Part shown: positions 11,057 through 22,058 of the stretch, in pieces | How positions within the stretch are numbered: position 1 is the first letter of the stretch | Layout: each line of letters begins with the position of its first letter | Assembly (NCBI RefSeq): GCF_032854445.1 | Contig: NC_088306.1 | Location: 21,797,764 to 21,861,763, forward strand | Source of the DNA: Liolophura sinensis | Taxonomy: Eukaryota; Mollusca; Polyplacophora; Chitonida; Chitonidae | Direction: 5' to 3' | DNA: 64,000 nucleotides | Notes under the pieces: generated by a model | Told to the model about the DNA's origin: nothing | The model's input: the letters and a program-made list of their open reading frames with translations, nothing else | Databases searched by the model: none | Made by a program: the position numbers and the translations under genes

Positions 11057-11292
11057 AGGAGCCTCGCTGGCTCAGAGAGTTGAAATGCTGGCTCACTGTG
11101 ACTGTCAGACCCTTGACCATTGAGGTTGTACATGTATGTATGAATGCAACTCTGGCTATTTTGGTTGGCATTATGCATCTTGAAGTTTGATGGGTTTTTC
11201 TGGCCACTCCAGTGTCTTCCACCCATTACCTGGCTGCTGTCACAGGTGAAAAATATTTTTCAACAACAGTCAAATAAATAAGTAAATAAATT
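11057..11292 (+). mobile_element. SINE-A, strongly diverged
   Basis: The 5' end gagcctcgctggctcagaga and the 3' end cagtcaaataaataagtaaa are recognisable; between them are ttctggccactcc, tcttccacccattacctggctgctgtc as degraded body. The word tcataca flanks both sides (11049 and 11297) and may be a short target duplication. Confidence 0.65.
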
Positions 11293-11960
11293 TTTCATAC
11301 ATTTATATTTTGTGGTCTTGCTGGGTTTCAGTTTTTGCCTGTTTGTTTTACAAATGTGATTTGGTGAAATTCATTAGTTTGAATGGTAGTTGTAATATTG
11401 AATTATTTGTTGGATTAGTCACATGTTTTTATTAGGTTGGTTACCACACTTCTGCACCAACCCACCCTCCTCCTACACCACCCCACCCTCCTCCACCACC
11501 ATCCGCACCCACCCTCCCTAACCCCACTTTTAGCTTTGAAAGGACATACATACATACATATAAGTTATAATGTAAATGGATGAACATGTACTGCATTGTG
11601 AACATTAATCATGGGAGATGCTCAGTTAAACACAGAAACACAAAATGAGAATCGTAAAATTCTGTCACATGTATGGGGGCCAAAGAGAAGTGATTTATTT
11701 GTAATTAAAAAATGCCAAACTTTCTACATTGTTTAAGTGACTCTTGTTCACTATTGGTTTTATCTGCCATAGTTTAATAAATTTCCCTCTGAAGTAAAAC
11801 AGCTGATTTGCTCTGCTGGAAAATGTAGATATGTCTGCTAGTGATAGCTACAGACCATGATACTTAAAAACATTTATATTCAATATCCAGTTTTCAAAAA
11901 AAAAAAAAAAGATTTTGGAAGATAGAAAGGTGGCAAATGAATATATTTGAAATGCAGTTG
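11293..11960. other. No gene seen; C-rich simple sequence
   Basis: A CCA/CCCT-rich tract at about 11455-11527 (accaacccaccctcctccta and similar) and an A run at 11897-11910 are the only structure. No coding signal. Confidence 0.5.
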
Positions 11961-12457
11961 CACAGATGCATGTGCAGGGCCATGTCTGTGCAGATGCATG
12001 TGCAGGGCCATGTCTGTGCAGATGCATGTGCAGAGCCATGTCTGTACAGATGCATGTGCAGGGCCATGTGTGTGCAGATGCATGTGCAGGGCCATGTCTG
12101 TACAGATGCATGTGCAGGGCCATGTGTGTGCAGATGCATGTGCAGGGCCATGTCTGAACAGATGCATGTGCAGGGCCATGTCTGTACAGATGCATGTGCA
12201 GGGCCATGTCTGTACAGATGCATGTGCAGGGTCATGTCTGTACAGATGCATGTGCAGGGCCATGTCTGTACAGATGCATGTGCAGGGCCATGTCTGAACA
12301 GATGCATGTGCAGGGTCATGTCTGTACAGATGCATGTGCAGGGCCATGTCTGTACAGATGCATGTGCAGGGCCATGTCTGTACAGATGCATGTGCAGGGC
12401 CATGTCTGTACAGATGCATGTGCAGGGTCATGTCTGTACAGATGCATGTGCAGGGAC
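11961..12457. repeat. Minisatellite, 28-bp unit, about 18 copies
   Basis: The unit is gatgcatgtgcagggccatg followed by tctgtaca. Variants are tgtgca or tgaaca for tgtaca, and ggtcatg for ggccatg. Because 28 is not a multiple of three and the unit lacks stops in any frame, five long frames are open on both strands (up to 196 codons), giving Cys/His/Met-rich peptides with a 28-residue period. These are products of the repeat, not genes. The last unit ends cagggacat and passes into a MITE fragment (see findings). Confidence 0.95.
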
Positions 12458-12580
12458 ATTCATGTGACATTGTGACTGCATGAAGAAATTTTATGAAGTA
12501 CGTCTTAAAATGAAGTTTTTAAGTCCGTGAATGAAAGAAATGTGTATGAAAACTTAACTTTTTCTTGGTAAGCGATCACA
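12458..12580 (-). mobile_element. Fragment of the 51596-type MITE
   Basis: It matches the inverse of 51735-51830: gacattgtgactg, aaatga-gtttttaagtc, gtgaatgaaagaaat, gaaaacttaacttttt. The outer part towards the terminal repeat is shortened and joins the last 28-bp repeat unit. Similarity stops near 12580, so the far end is missing. Confidence 0.75.
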
Positions 12581-13820
12581 TTTTAGTTCAGTTTACCTGT
12601 AAACCCTAAATCCTCAACAGATCTGACCACAGACAAGCATTTTTTGACATATTAGAGGAATGTTCTCTGACATGGATAGATTATTTTAGGATTTCTGTGA
12701 GGCTCACATGTGACAATAAGATTTCTGGACAATAAGATTTACATGTAAGGCGCATTATCATATGAGGTTTGTTTTTAAACTACATTTAAAGTTATACATT
12801 TAACTGTTCGAATTTGTTGACAATTTAGGGTATAATTTTAGCACCCACAGTTTGAGAACATTATGTAAATAATTCCCAGAACTTTAATGTCTGTAGAGAT
12901 ACAGCTCAGTAGGACTAGGCTTTGAATTAGACTAGAAAAATGGAAATGTTTAGATATTTTATTGTTATAACCATGTCAGCTTCATGTTATTAATTTTAAA
13001 CATTGCAACAGATGTTTGTACGTTAGATGTACATGTACATATGTATTATTGACGTTCCTCCTGTTTCTTTGCATTCGCCATGTATCGTTATTATCAGATA
13101 ATCATATTGTTCAATTTGACATAGGTATATATCTGTGTACCGTCCTGAAATGAAGGCTTCACTCATTCTTTCATTCATTGTTGTGGTAATGAAATGTCCA
13201 TGTTTTCTTGTACACCTCTATCCAAAATCAGTGATATTTCAGAAGAGATGTCTTTCATGTTGATGATGTGGGTGAAGAGCATCTTGGTTTAAGCACATTT
13301 CTGCACTCCATTGGGTTCTTTCAGGTGTTTGGTCAAAATTGCACCCAGTAAATAAGTTTCACAGTGTAAGCATGGCACATGTACTTTATTTAGCTAGTGC
13401 TGAGGCCATGATGAAATTGAACTGAAATCTCATTTTACATAATAAAAAAAAAAGACATCATGTTATGTTAAAACAGAGGTTAACACATTATACCCAAATC
13501 AGGCAAACAAGGAGAATGTCTGTATTTCATTATACTGTTTGGTTAAGGTTAGCAGTTATTTTTATGGTGTATATTTGGATAATCACATGTCACCGTGTAC
13601 ATGTTCTTTGTTTAGCAGCTAGGGGTGAAAGGGCAAAAGCCAAGACCTATAATGTGTTGTAGGCTAGTATCAAAAAGCTCCTAAATTATTGTTACCCGCG
13701 CCACATGCAGTGTTAAAGTTTGACATGCAGTGTTAAAGGTTGCGATCTGTTTCCTGCTGGTTAGTCTCCCTTTGTGTGGCCTCTAGTGGTTGGAGGAGAC
13801 AAAAGTATCATTTATCACTG
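12581..13820. other. No gene seen; short direct repeats
   Basis: The 13-mer gacaataagattt occurs at 12712 and 12728, and the 16-mer acatgcagtgttaaag at 13703 and 13723. An A-rich run lies at 13443-13452. No recognisable gene. Confidence 0.45.
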
Positions 13821-13850
13821 TTTCACCTTCAGGTGAAAGTTCATAGGTCA
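13821..13850. promoter_or_regulatory. Cluster of nuclear-receptor-type half-sites
   Basis: A perfect inverted repeat, TTTCACCT-tc-AGGTGAAA (13821-13838), is followed by AGTTCA and AGGTCA. The three half-sites AGGTGA (13831-13836), AGTTCA (13838-13843) and AGGTCA (13845-13850) are each spaced by one base, the DR1 arrangement used by RXR heterodimers, HNF4 and COUP-TF. The CAGGTG at 13830 is also an E-box. Function is inferred from the motifs only. Confidence 0.4.
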
Positions 13851-14671
13851 TCGATGATGATAGCCTCTGGTTTTCCTTATCATGTTTCAGTGTGTACACT
13901 GTACAGTTAGGCATTGTTGACTTTATGCAGGCCTTGATAAGTGGTCACTGAGATAGGGAGGGTAATTTTGACCTTGTTGAAAACAGGAAAAGCAAACTTG
14001 TCCCTGTAACATTGCCCAAGAGCTCAGAAGTGCTATCAGCTAATATGTTCCCCAGAGACCTCCAGAGCAAAGGGCCTGAACTCTGGGCGAGAAAACAGCA
14101 TGCTTTTTTGGACGTAATTAGTGTGGAGTGTGGAGACATAATTACCCTGTGATTGGTCGATGATAAATGGTGGGTTGGTACAGGAGAGAAGCCGAGGAGG
14201 AAGTCATACAAGGAAATGTCAGGCTTGGGACAGGAAATTGAAACTGATACCAGTTCAATCTTATGACTGCTTTGTTATCAGTATGTCCCATGGTCTGCCT
14301 GACAGAGACCTTGTTTAACGGTTTGCACTGAAATCATGAAACACATGAGCCGATGGGGCATGAATGTACATTCTGTTTCGTTGCCATTTTATAAAAGGAT
14401 TATTACATCTCGATTGTAATTTTTAGATGGCCCAAGAAGTTGTAATACTGTTACTCGAGTATCAGGTTTTCTGGAGTCACAAGTTCCATTCCAGATTTTC
14501 TTTCATAGCTGTTGAAGATCTAGCTTTAGAAGCCATTAGAAATGTTACATTCTTAGATTCTTATGTTCCCCTATTCATTGCTTAATACATGTAGAGCACA
14601 TGTAAGTGTGAACAAAATGATGTAGAATTGCTTTCTTTTTGTTTTTCTGGGCCTTTCTGACCATCACATCT
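13851..14671. other. No gene seen
   Basis: The minus-strand 88-codon frame at 13945-14211 lies in a slightly GC-richer stretch without splice-like boundaries or known motif. Confidence 0.4.
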
Positions 14672-15092
14672 AGCTTCCAGTGCCAGATTTTGGTATTGCT
14701 TCTTATGCCAGATTTTGGTATTGCTTCCAGGGCTAGATTTCGGTATTGCTTCCAGGACCAGATTTTGGTATTACTTCCAGGGCTAGGTTTGAGTATTGCT
14801 TCCAGGGCCAGATATTGGTATTACTTCCAGGGCTAGATTTTGGTATTGCTTCCAGGACCAGATTTTGGTATTACTTCCAGGGCTAGATTTTGGTATTGCT
14901 TCCAGGACCAGATTTTGGTATTACTTCCAGGGCTAGGTTTTAGTATTGCTTCCAGGGCCAGATATTGGTATTACTTCCAGGGCTAGATTTCGGTATTGCT
15001 TCCAGGACCAGATTTTGGTATTACTTCCAGGGCTAGATTTTGGTATTGCTTCCAGGGCCAGATTTTGGTGTTGCTTCAAGGGCTAGATATGG
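14672..15092. repeat. Minisatellite, 25-bp unit arranged as 50-bp dimers
   Basis: Units read tccagg-rct or acc-agattttggtattgct. Two types alternate: ccaggaccagattttggtat-tactt and ccagggctagattttggtat-tgctt, so the higher-order period is 50 bp. About 17 units. The plus frames at 14639-14836, 14996-15187 and 15040-15243 are readings of the array. Confidence 0.93.
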
Positions 15093-15760
15093 GACTTATC
15101 TTTCTTGTGCTATTCTGCATATTTTGGAATATTCTACAAAAAATATATATGATATGGAATTTGATAAGGTTGGTAAAATCTCCATAAAAAGCATGTTACA
15201 TGTAAATATCCATAAAGACGTTGCTTCCAAAGTGAGTGTTTGATGTGTAAAAGGACTGCAGGGACTTTTCTGATTACAAACCTTAAATGTAACAAATACT
15301 CCGCATAGACCTGGTTTGGATCGATTTCATACAGGGGTTTGACTGCAACTGGCAGAAGATACACTTCAGTATACACATGTAACAGTATGAGAATATGGGA
15401 CTTAAATGTGTAAGCACATGTACACAAAGAACCTCTGTTCTTTACCAAACAACATCTTCATGTACATATATTCCATGAATTGATCCAGTGGAAGTTTTGT
15501 GTATTTTATTTTGGAATAAATCAAATAATTACCCTGCAGAAATATCAGTTTTGTCTGTCCACCTTACTGTCTGTTACTGTTCAAGAGCAGTAATAAATTT
15601 ACTAAAATTTGTCTGTTAAAAGTGCATCGCGTTATAACTTTTCAGACTTTAAAATCCTTTTAACACGATGAATAGTATAAGTGCATGCATCCATATAAGA
15701 AAATTGGATTTGATTAGAGAATATGGAATTTTTGCCAATCTTTGGTATACACGTAAGCAC
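15093..15760. other. No gene seen
   Basis: AT-rich unique sequence between a minisatellite and a DNA transposon. The minus frame 15134-15448 (104 codons) starts close to the array and has no recognisable features. Confidence 0.4.
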
Positions 15761-16822
15761 CTTAAAGGATTAGTTTCCAGATTCATTATTTATTCATAAT
15801 TATCTATCGCTATTTATATTGTTAAATTGAGTATAAAACAAATTGAAAAAGGTACATTAATCTGAGTAATATTGCACTTAAAGTTACTAGATAATTAGGC
15901 TTGTTTTATGCATTTTTTTCCGCCAGCACTTGGTAGTTTCTGCCGAATTGTGTCATACAAGTCCAGCCTTCATGAGCTGTCAGAGCTTTGCCATTTAGTT
16001 CAGTGTTAAAACCTTCAAGAGTCACTACAAGAGTATTGCATTTCTCCACGAAATGGTTTGCTGTTCTGCATTCTTATGTTTGTAAAAACACGTCATCGAA
16101 GAACCCTGGAATTTCCACAACGACACAGTTCATATAAAATACTATTAACTGAAAACTGATAGGATGTCTCCGTACAGTGTAACACCGATGTCCACATCCT
16201 ATGTGGATTGCTGACAATAACATGTATCGGTAGTTGTCATTGCATATAAGTACGGATTTTGAATCCTCGGGGAATGCAATGATATTTATTGCGAAACGGA
16301 CAGAGGGAAAGAATAGTAAATAAATATAAAATCATAAAATAAGCACACGAAATGTACAGTGTAACACTGGGTAAAGCTATAGCTTACTTGTCTGTATATT
16401 GCCAGTTGGAAATACCTGGACAAAGATCAAATTCAAAGTCTGAAAATTCAGAATCTGAAGTCTGGCCGGAGAGGTCAGTGTCAAAAAGCGGAACTTCAAC
16501 ATTGTCCACTAAGGATTCAGGTTGATACAGCAGTATATTTTCTTCTGAGTAGCTAGAATCTATCTCGAAAATGACAACGTGTTGATACGAATCCCCAGAT
16601 TATTTAGGCCAGCTAGGCTTGTTGTTGGCCATCTATCAGGTCACCTGCTGAGCAGTACGGGGCGGCCAGCTGAAGATCAGTAGGGCAGTAGATGTATTGT
16701 TTTTAGTGGATTTAAAGTCATTATTATGTTTCACAGAAGCCTTCCCGGTAACATACTGTTTAAACAGGTTATAATTTTTATAATTAGGGCCAGTAGGTAA
16801 ATCTGGACACTAATCCTTCAAG
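15761..16822. mobile_element. Roughly 1 kb TIR element, copy 2, both ends present
   Basis: The left end cttaaaggattagtttccag and the right end ctggacactaatccttcaag form an inverted repeat of about 23 bp (20 matching). The interior shares ordered blocks with the copy at 6775-7640, including attatttattcataattatc, gagctgtcagagctttgcc, tattttcttctgagtagcta, ctatctcgaaaatgaca and actgtttaaacaggttataa. I could not find a clear target duplication. A decayed exon lies inside on the minus strand. It is probably a deletion derivative of a larger DNA transposon; the superfamily is not identifiable. Confidence 0.7.
16384..16632 (-). pseudogene. Decayed acidic first exon inside the TIR element
   Basis: On the minus strand an ATG (16632-16630) opens a frame of 82 codons to TAA at 16384, interrupted once by an in-frame TAA after ten codons. 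The remaining 71 residues are strongly acidic and serine-rich, including VVIFEIDSSYSEENIL and SGQTSDSEFSDFEFDLC. A good donor-like GTAAGC overlaps the terminal stop (ACAA|GTAAGC), so the frame may have been a first coding exon spliced onward. Acidic N-termini are common in DNA-transposon proteins, but I recognise no specific family. Copy 1 at 6775 does not keep this frame. Confidence 0.4.
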
Positions 16823-16832
16823 TATTAAACTA

Positions 16833-17007
16833 CTCTAATTCTTCAACCCTTTGGTGTAGAGAAATAATTTGCACAGTTTTATGAAGCTTACATCTTTAGT
16901 GACATGAAAAAAAAAATCATTTTTAGCATTATTTTTATTATATTTGTATGCATACATTTCATTGAAAGCAGTGCTTTTTTGTGGTTGAAAAGGTTGAAGA
17001 TTTACAG
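16833..17007. mobile_element. MITE-1 subfamily b, TA-flanked
   Basis: The termini are ctctaattcttcaacccttt and ggttgaagatttacag, with TA on both sides (16831-16832 and 17008-17009). The interior differs from subfamily a: gagaaataatttgcacagtt, gaagcttacatctttagtga, tgtatgcatacatttcattg. Copies with this interior lie at 27994 and 47341. Confidence 0.8.
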
Positions 17008-17103
17008 TAAACTGGATTTGATTAAAATGGGTTTTTTAAAACGTACTCAAGATTGTTTCACTTGTAACATGACAGGATTCAGGTTTATGGGTGGCGGAAA
17101 CTA

Positions 17104-17224
17104 GGGCCTGGTTTCACGAAACACTCCTAATGTTTTCACTACCACGGCTACCAATACTGTAAGCATTACATTGTCATGGTAATTGTGAGCTTGTAACGTT
17201 AAGAGTGCTTCGTGAAAGTGGGCC
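17104..17224. mobile_element. Foldback MITE with GGGCC termini, 121 bp
   Basis: The left end gggcctggtttcacgaaaca and the right end gtgcttcgtgaaagtgggcc are an inverted repeat of about 27 bp. The inner part also folds (ctaatg with cgttaag; ggctaccaat with attgtcatggtaatt). No coding capacity. The ends resemble those of the elements at 265 and 39272. Confidence 0.75.
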
Positions 17225-17830
17225 GTGAGTACTCAGAGTGAACCACATGTATCATGGGATTTGCTGGCTACATGTACTTGTGTCTTATAAAACAAACCTT
17301 GTGACTTCATAAAATCTAGATCTTAGCTCTTTTTCTGTGATGTCTATCTGCTACATGTATTATTAGAATTTGAGAATAGTTATGAGTGCTTTACCTTGGT
17401 TTTTAAGGAAGTATCCTTCTGATACATGCAATAATATGATATGATCCTCATTTAGTGTGGAATTGAACACATTAAATCCCTGGTATTAACCCTGGGACAA
17501 ATGATAGCCTTGGATTTGTGAACACTTTATGATATGACCAGTGCACCCAAGTCATCCATCATGTCTTAGTGAGGTTCCACAAGGGGGGGAGACCAGGCTG
17601 ATGAGTGATCCAGGATCATGAAGCAATCTTGGGGTTATCATCAACTTTGTCTTAACTCTTTAGGGTACATTTAAATCCAGTGTTCCAATGTCTAAACTTA
17701 AAATAAGAAAATTAAAAAACAGTGTCTTCTACATTGCTTCGAAGACAATACTTTGTTGTAAAATACTGCTTTCTGTAGACGTTTTGAACTTTTGCCTATG
17801 ACAAAGCTACTCATTACTTCCTGCCTCTGA
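17225..17830. other. No gene seen; lone MITE end
   Basis: At 17608-17636 the words gatccaggatcatgaagcaa and tcttgggg resemble one terminal repeat of the element at 39272-39496, without a visible partner. Otherwise unique AT-rich sequence. Confidence 0.4.
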
Positions 17831-17955
17831 AAGCTCTGTTGCTGGCAGACTTTCCCACATGCGACCGGAGAGGAAGACAGCATGAGCTGGACTTGAACTC
17901 ACAGCGACCACTTTGGTAAGAGGCTCATGGGCAGCGTTGAGATCTTTGGCCTTTG
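17831..17955 (-). mobile_element. SINE-A, 5' fragment
   Basis: On the minus strand: tcaacgctgcccatgagcct, ggtcgctgtgagttcaagtc (B box), cagctcatgctg, cttcctctccggtcgcatg, tgggaaagtctgccagcaac. The 3' half is missing, unlike most copies here, which lose the 5' end. Confidence 0.75.
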
Positions 17956-18661
17956 CTTGCACTAAAAACCAGACTGTTTGTTAAACGTGTTGCCTCCTCA
18001 CTAATTTCCCTGGGTGTTTTCTCTTGAGCCTCGTATTTTAACTGGCTAAGCAGAATTTTATAGGGAGATAAAATGTAACGGAATGGCTGACACATGGAAA
18101 TTTTAATGCAGAGAACATTGCAGGGGGTGTGATAACCTTTGTATTTTTTTTTTTGTTTTTTTTTTATCTCCATGGCATCATTGACTTTAACCTCTGATGC
18201 CTTGTCCAAATTGAAGAATGTGGATTTAATCGATGGGAAAATTAATGCAATGACTTTTTTATCAGCTTTGAGATCTCAGATATCAAGGAAATTTTCCTGA
18301 AATGATGGTTTTCAAATATAACTTTGTTTCAGTCTTCCTGGTACATGGCGATACCTTATTTCCTGCCATCTGGCTAAAATCAACACCTTGCATAAACCTA
18401 ATCTGATAAAACTACTGTTTAAGCTATTTTCAGAAATTAGTTATTTGGTAGGAAATTTTGTATGTGGTGCCTGGATTTTGGATAATTTTGGGAAAACAAA
18501 TTCGTTTTTATTGGTTGGTGAAGTCTGGCTGGCTGACTGGCTGGCTGGTTACTGGCAATAGTTCAGGTCAAACTTTGGATGTGAAGACCTGGATTTTGAT
18601 GAGAATGCATACATGTACATTGTAGATGCACTCAGCTCTGAGAAATTATAGCAAGGAAACA
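17956..18661. other. No gene seen; T-run tract
   Basis: A T-rich stretch (18144-18167) and a ggctggctgactggctggct tract near 18525-18550 are the only notable structure. The minus frame 17925-18209 crosses the T run (poly-Lys) and is not credible as a gene. Confidence 0.45.
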
Positions 18662-18870
18662 TGACTGGTTGCCCTGTGTCAGTATAATGTGACTGGGTGG
18701 AATGTCATGTCTGGTGTCTTCAGCACAATACATATGGCGGCAGCACTTTGGTGGCATTGACTTTCCACGACAGGAGAAGACATGTATATACCTGCACCAA
18801 ATGATATACCGTCATCATATGACATACAGATAATTGTTGAGTACTACACAAAACCCAAGCATACATATAT
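18662..18870 (+). mobile_element. SINE-C (SINE-B relative), 5'-truncated
   Basis: Shares the central block tgactggttgccctgtgtca, gtataatgtgactgggtgga with the copy at 41772. The 3' end is ccgtcatcatatgacatac, taattgttgagtactacac, aaaacccaagcatacatata. The 3' end parallels SINE-B (cgtcatatgac, attgttgagtacgacgttaa, accccaagcac). Confidence 0.7.
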
Positions 18871-19044
18871 TGTAGGTTACGTTATGGAATCTATCAGCTA
18901 CGTCTAGATCTAGCCCCAATCCCTGTTTGTTCAGAGGTAAGATTCCTCCTACAAGTCATCACTAAGTGTTATCGCAGTTATGGCCGTATCAGCTTCTTAT
19001 TATTTTACTTATTTTAACAATATTTCTATTGTTGGCATATTCAT

Positions 19045-19208
19045 TTTGGCTACCTCTGTGGCTGTATGTGGGAAGGTCTGGCAGTAACCTGCGTATGGTC
19101 GTAGATTTGCTGCAGGCTCTGCCTGATTTCCTCTCGCCGCAATGCTGGTCGCTGTCGTAAAAGTGAACTATTCTTGAGCACAGCATATAACACCAATCAA
19201 ATAAATAC
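19045..19208 (+). mobile_element. SINE-A, 5'-truncated
   Basis: Begins within the body (ctacctctgtggctgtatgt) and continues gggaaggtctggcagtaacc, atggtcgtagatttgctgca, ggctctgcctgatttcctct, aatgctggtcgctgtcgtaa and accaatcaaataaatac. Confidence 0.85.
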
Positions 19209-19438
19209 ACGTAAATAAAATAACATATTGTTGGGATTAACCAATTATTTATCTTCAGCTCCTATTGATAGTATATTGAACACATGTTTCTAAGCTTTTC
19301 AGTGCTCAGGCTATCAGTATGTGATTGTTAACACCTTGTGAACTTTAAGTTCTCGTCCCTCATTTTCAAAGGTGCATAACTACTAGCTTTCAGTTACGCA
19401 TACCTGTATGTTTATAGTTTAATTATGAACATTGTGCA

Positions 19439-19702
19439 TTATGTTTGGAGGTTTTCCAGGAACATTTTACCTGAGGTATTATATCTGGAGGTTATTCGGG
19501 TACATTTTACCTGAGGTATTATGTCTAGAGCTTCTTCAGGTACTTTTTACCTGAGATATTATGTCTAGACCTTTTTCAGGTACATTTTAGCTGAGGTATT
19601 ATGTCTAGAGCTTTTTCAGGTACATTTTACCTGAGGTATTGTGTCTAGAGCTTTTTCAGGTACATTTTACCTGAGGTATTATGTCTAGAGCTTTTTCGGG
19701 AC
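19439..19702. repeat. Minisatellite, 40-bp unit, 6-7 copies
   Basis: The unit is gtacattttacctgaggtat followed by tatgtctagagctttttcag. Early copies at the left edge are more diverged (tggaggttttccagg) than the central ones. Confidence 0.93.
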
Positions 19703-21841
19703 CTTAAACATGTACATGCATCTAAATATAAAGTGAAGATAGTTTTGGTTGTAATTCTCAGTAGTTTTTTTCCTCCAATTCTTGTGTTATTTTTTATTAT
19801 TGATTTCACTTTTAAGCCTGGTAGGGTTTTGACGACATGCATTGGTTACCCCTTGGTGGCCAGCCTATCATGTAATTAAGAGAGTCACTTTGGGAGTGTC
19901 AGTTATGCATCAGTTGTATTATATGTACAGTATCAGGAGTTACCACAGGTTTTGGCACCAGATATTTTGAAGGTTGGATAGGTTGTGGATAGGCTGTAGC
20001 AAGCTTAAATTCTTGTAAGGGCAATACTGACCTTCCCCATTCTCATTAAGGAACAGAAGATGATGGGTATATCTAAACCTTTTAACTCTATCCAGCTAAC
20101 GGTTCTGTGAGGCAGGCTGATAGGGGATGCAGACCAGCAGAAATGTGCTGTCTGCCAAAAATAAGCGATCAGAATAAAGAAAAAGGCACGATTTGTACTC
20201 TCAAGTGAACTGCTTTGTGTCTGAAGGCAGACTTTGAAGTGGCAGGATTTGAACTCCCTGTCATCAGTATCGTGTATTATATCTGACAAGAGGCTGGGTG
20301 TAGTAAGGCGGCACTGAATAGAGGGATGCTGTTGGCCTGGAAGTGATGATAGTGAAGGTCTAATGCAGAGAGGCTTTAAACCACAAATCAATATTTCTGT
20401 CTGCCAGACTGGATTTCTTTTATTAGCCTTCTGCAGGTCCCAGACATCTTTTAGGAAAGGTCTTGGGCTCTGCCAGAACAGGCAGAGTGAGAAAAGAAGA
20501 AGAAGAAAAAAAATTCTTCAGGTTTGCGTTAGAAATTTCACGCCTTTCCTGCTAGTTGATTTGCAAATTATTTTTTGTTAAAAAAAGAAAAAGGGTAAGT
20601 GGGGGAGAGGATAGGGAAGGGTGACACACGTTATTGTTCTATGCCATTGCCTTCTGACATTGTCTCTGCACAGGGGATGTTTTGGAGGTGATTGTCATGG
20701 CACAGGCTTGAGGACAATCACACTGAGAGCAAGGCTTCTGCTACATTGCAGGGCAGAGTGCTGTTCCCTTGAGCCGTTTGACTGAGCCCAGGAGATTGTG
20801 GGCTGTATTAGGCTGCAGTCTAGACCAAAATCACCTGAGCTAACATTTCTTTTTTGTATGTGAGGTTGAACTCAGTTTTCTAAGGAAATGACTCACTGAT
20901 GTCCTTACCCCCCTCAAACTTGAGTCCTCTCCCCAGCCTCCAACTCCTTGTGACACCCCCCAAACCCGTCCCACCCGGTCTAGGCTGGACTTCCGCATGG
21001 CAATGCCTTAGCTTATCAAAAGGTAAATTCAGTATGTGTATATGTTTTTTTAAACCACCGTACCTGGGTTACTGTGAATGTCACCGCCACCTTACATTGT
21101 TTAATTATGGGACTGTTAGCCTGCGCCTAGCCCTGACTGAACCCGAGTATATTGTGTAAGGTTGTATACTGACTATAGTGTTAAAAGCTTTTATTAGACT
21201 TTATGCCTCGTCTCAGATAGGTACAGAGTTGTAAAATTGTGTGTACCCAACCCTCTAGTGTGTGTGTGTTTTTTTTTATTTTTTTTTTTACATGACATTC
21301 CCGCCTTTTTTAAGCTGTGTGGATGTCACATTGTGTTTAATAGGCTGTGGACGCCATGTGACAAGCAGGTGCTACATCCACAACCCCACCCCACCCCCTG
21401 TCCCCAGACACCCCAGCAGTGTCATTGTCTTAGGTTACATTATGTGAACTCCGCCTGCTTTACATAGCCTACTACCAACACTGCCGAAAATCACCCCCCT
21501 CTGGAATTCTCCCTGGGATCCCATCATGAGGCTCCAGAAGGTGAACTCCAACTGTGGCATATTCCAATTTTTTTTCACTCATTAAGTTTGAATGGTGTTT
21601 TATTTAGTATTAACTTATTTTAATTTGTTTGATTGTTCTTGAACGCCACACACAAGAATTTTTTACTATATGAAGGGGGTCAGGGTTATGGGTGAAGGAA
21701 ACTGGAGTGCTGTGGTTAAACCACCGAACTTTGGCATGTTACTGTTGAATTTCCCAACATGTGATGTACAGATATACACACTATATTGGCAGGGGACAAG
21801 GGGCCATCCACAAGCATATCATAGAACTAAACAGGTGACTA
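19703..21841. other. No certain gene; possible tRNA-like fragment
   Basis: On the minus strand near 20225-20290 'gggagttcaaatcctgcc' resembles a B box, so an old SINE of another family may lie at about 20190-20300. The minus frame 20005-20391 (128 codons) spans this and has no motif. C-rich pyrimidine tracts lie near 20905-20980 and 21365-21420, and T runs at 21270-21290. Confidence 0.35.
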
Positions 21842-22058
21842 CTGTAATTCTTCATCCTTTTCACATGTTTGCAAAGCGTTTAGTCAAGCATAGTGCGAAG
21901 GTATTATTCTGTGTTGACTGATAAAATTATGCTTTTTGTGAAGCCATGAAACTGACGAATCCAAAAAGTATAGATTTGTCTCCAAAATCAGATTAAAAAT
22001 GTGAATAAATTGCACTGAAAGTTGCTCTTTCATATGCAAAAAGGTCGAGGAATTAGGG
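21842..22058. mobile_element. MITE-1 subfamily a, complete copy
   Basis: Begins ctgtaattcttcatcctttt after TA (21840-21841) and ends aaaaggtcgaggaattaggg. The interior matches subfamily a (ttctgtgttgactgataaaa, ttgtctccaaaatcagatta, aataaattgcactgaaagtt). Confidence 0.85.

Noticed and set aside
11848-12475. Long Cys/His-rich frames (up to 196 codons) on both strands
   Set aside because: They read a 28-bp tandem repeat that lacks stops in all frames; the same peptide period appears in six frames, which coding selection would not produce.
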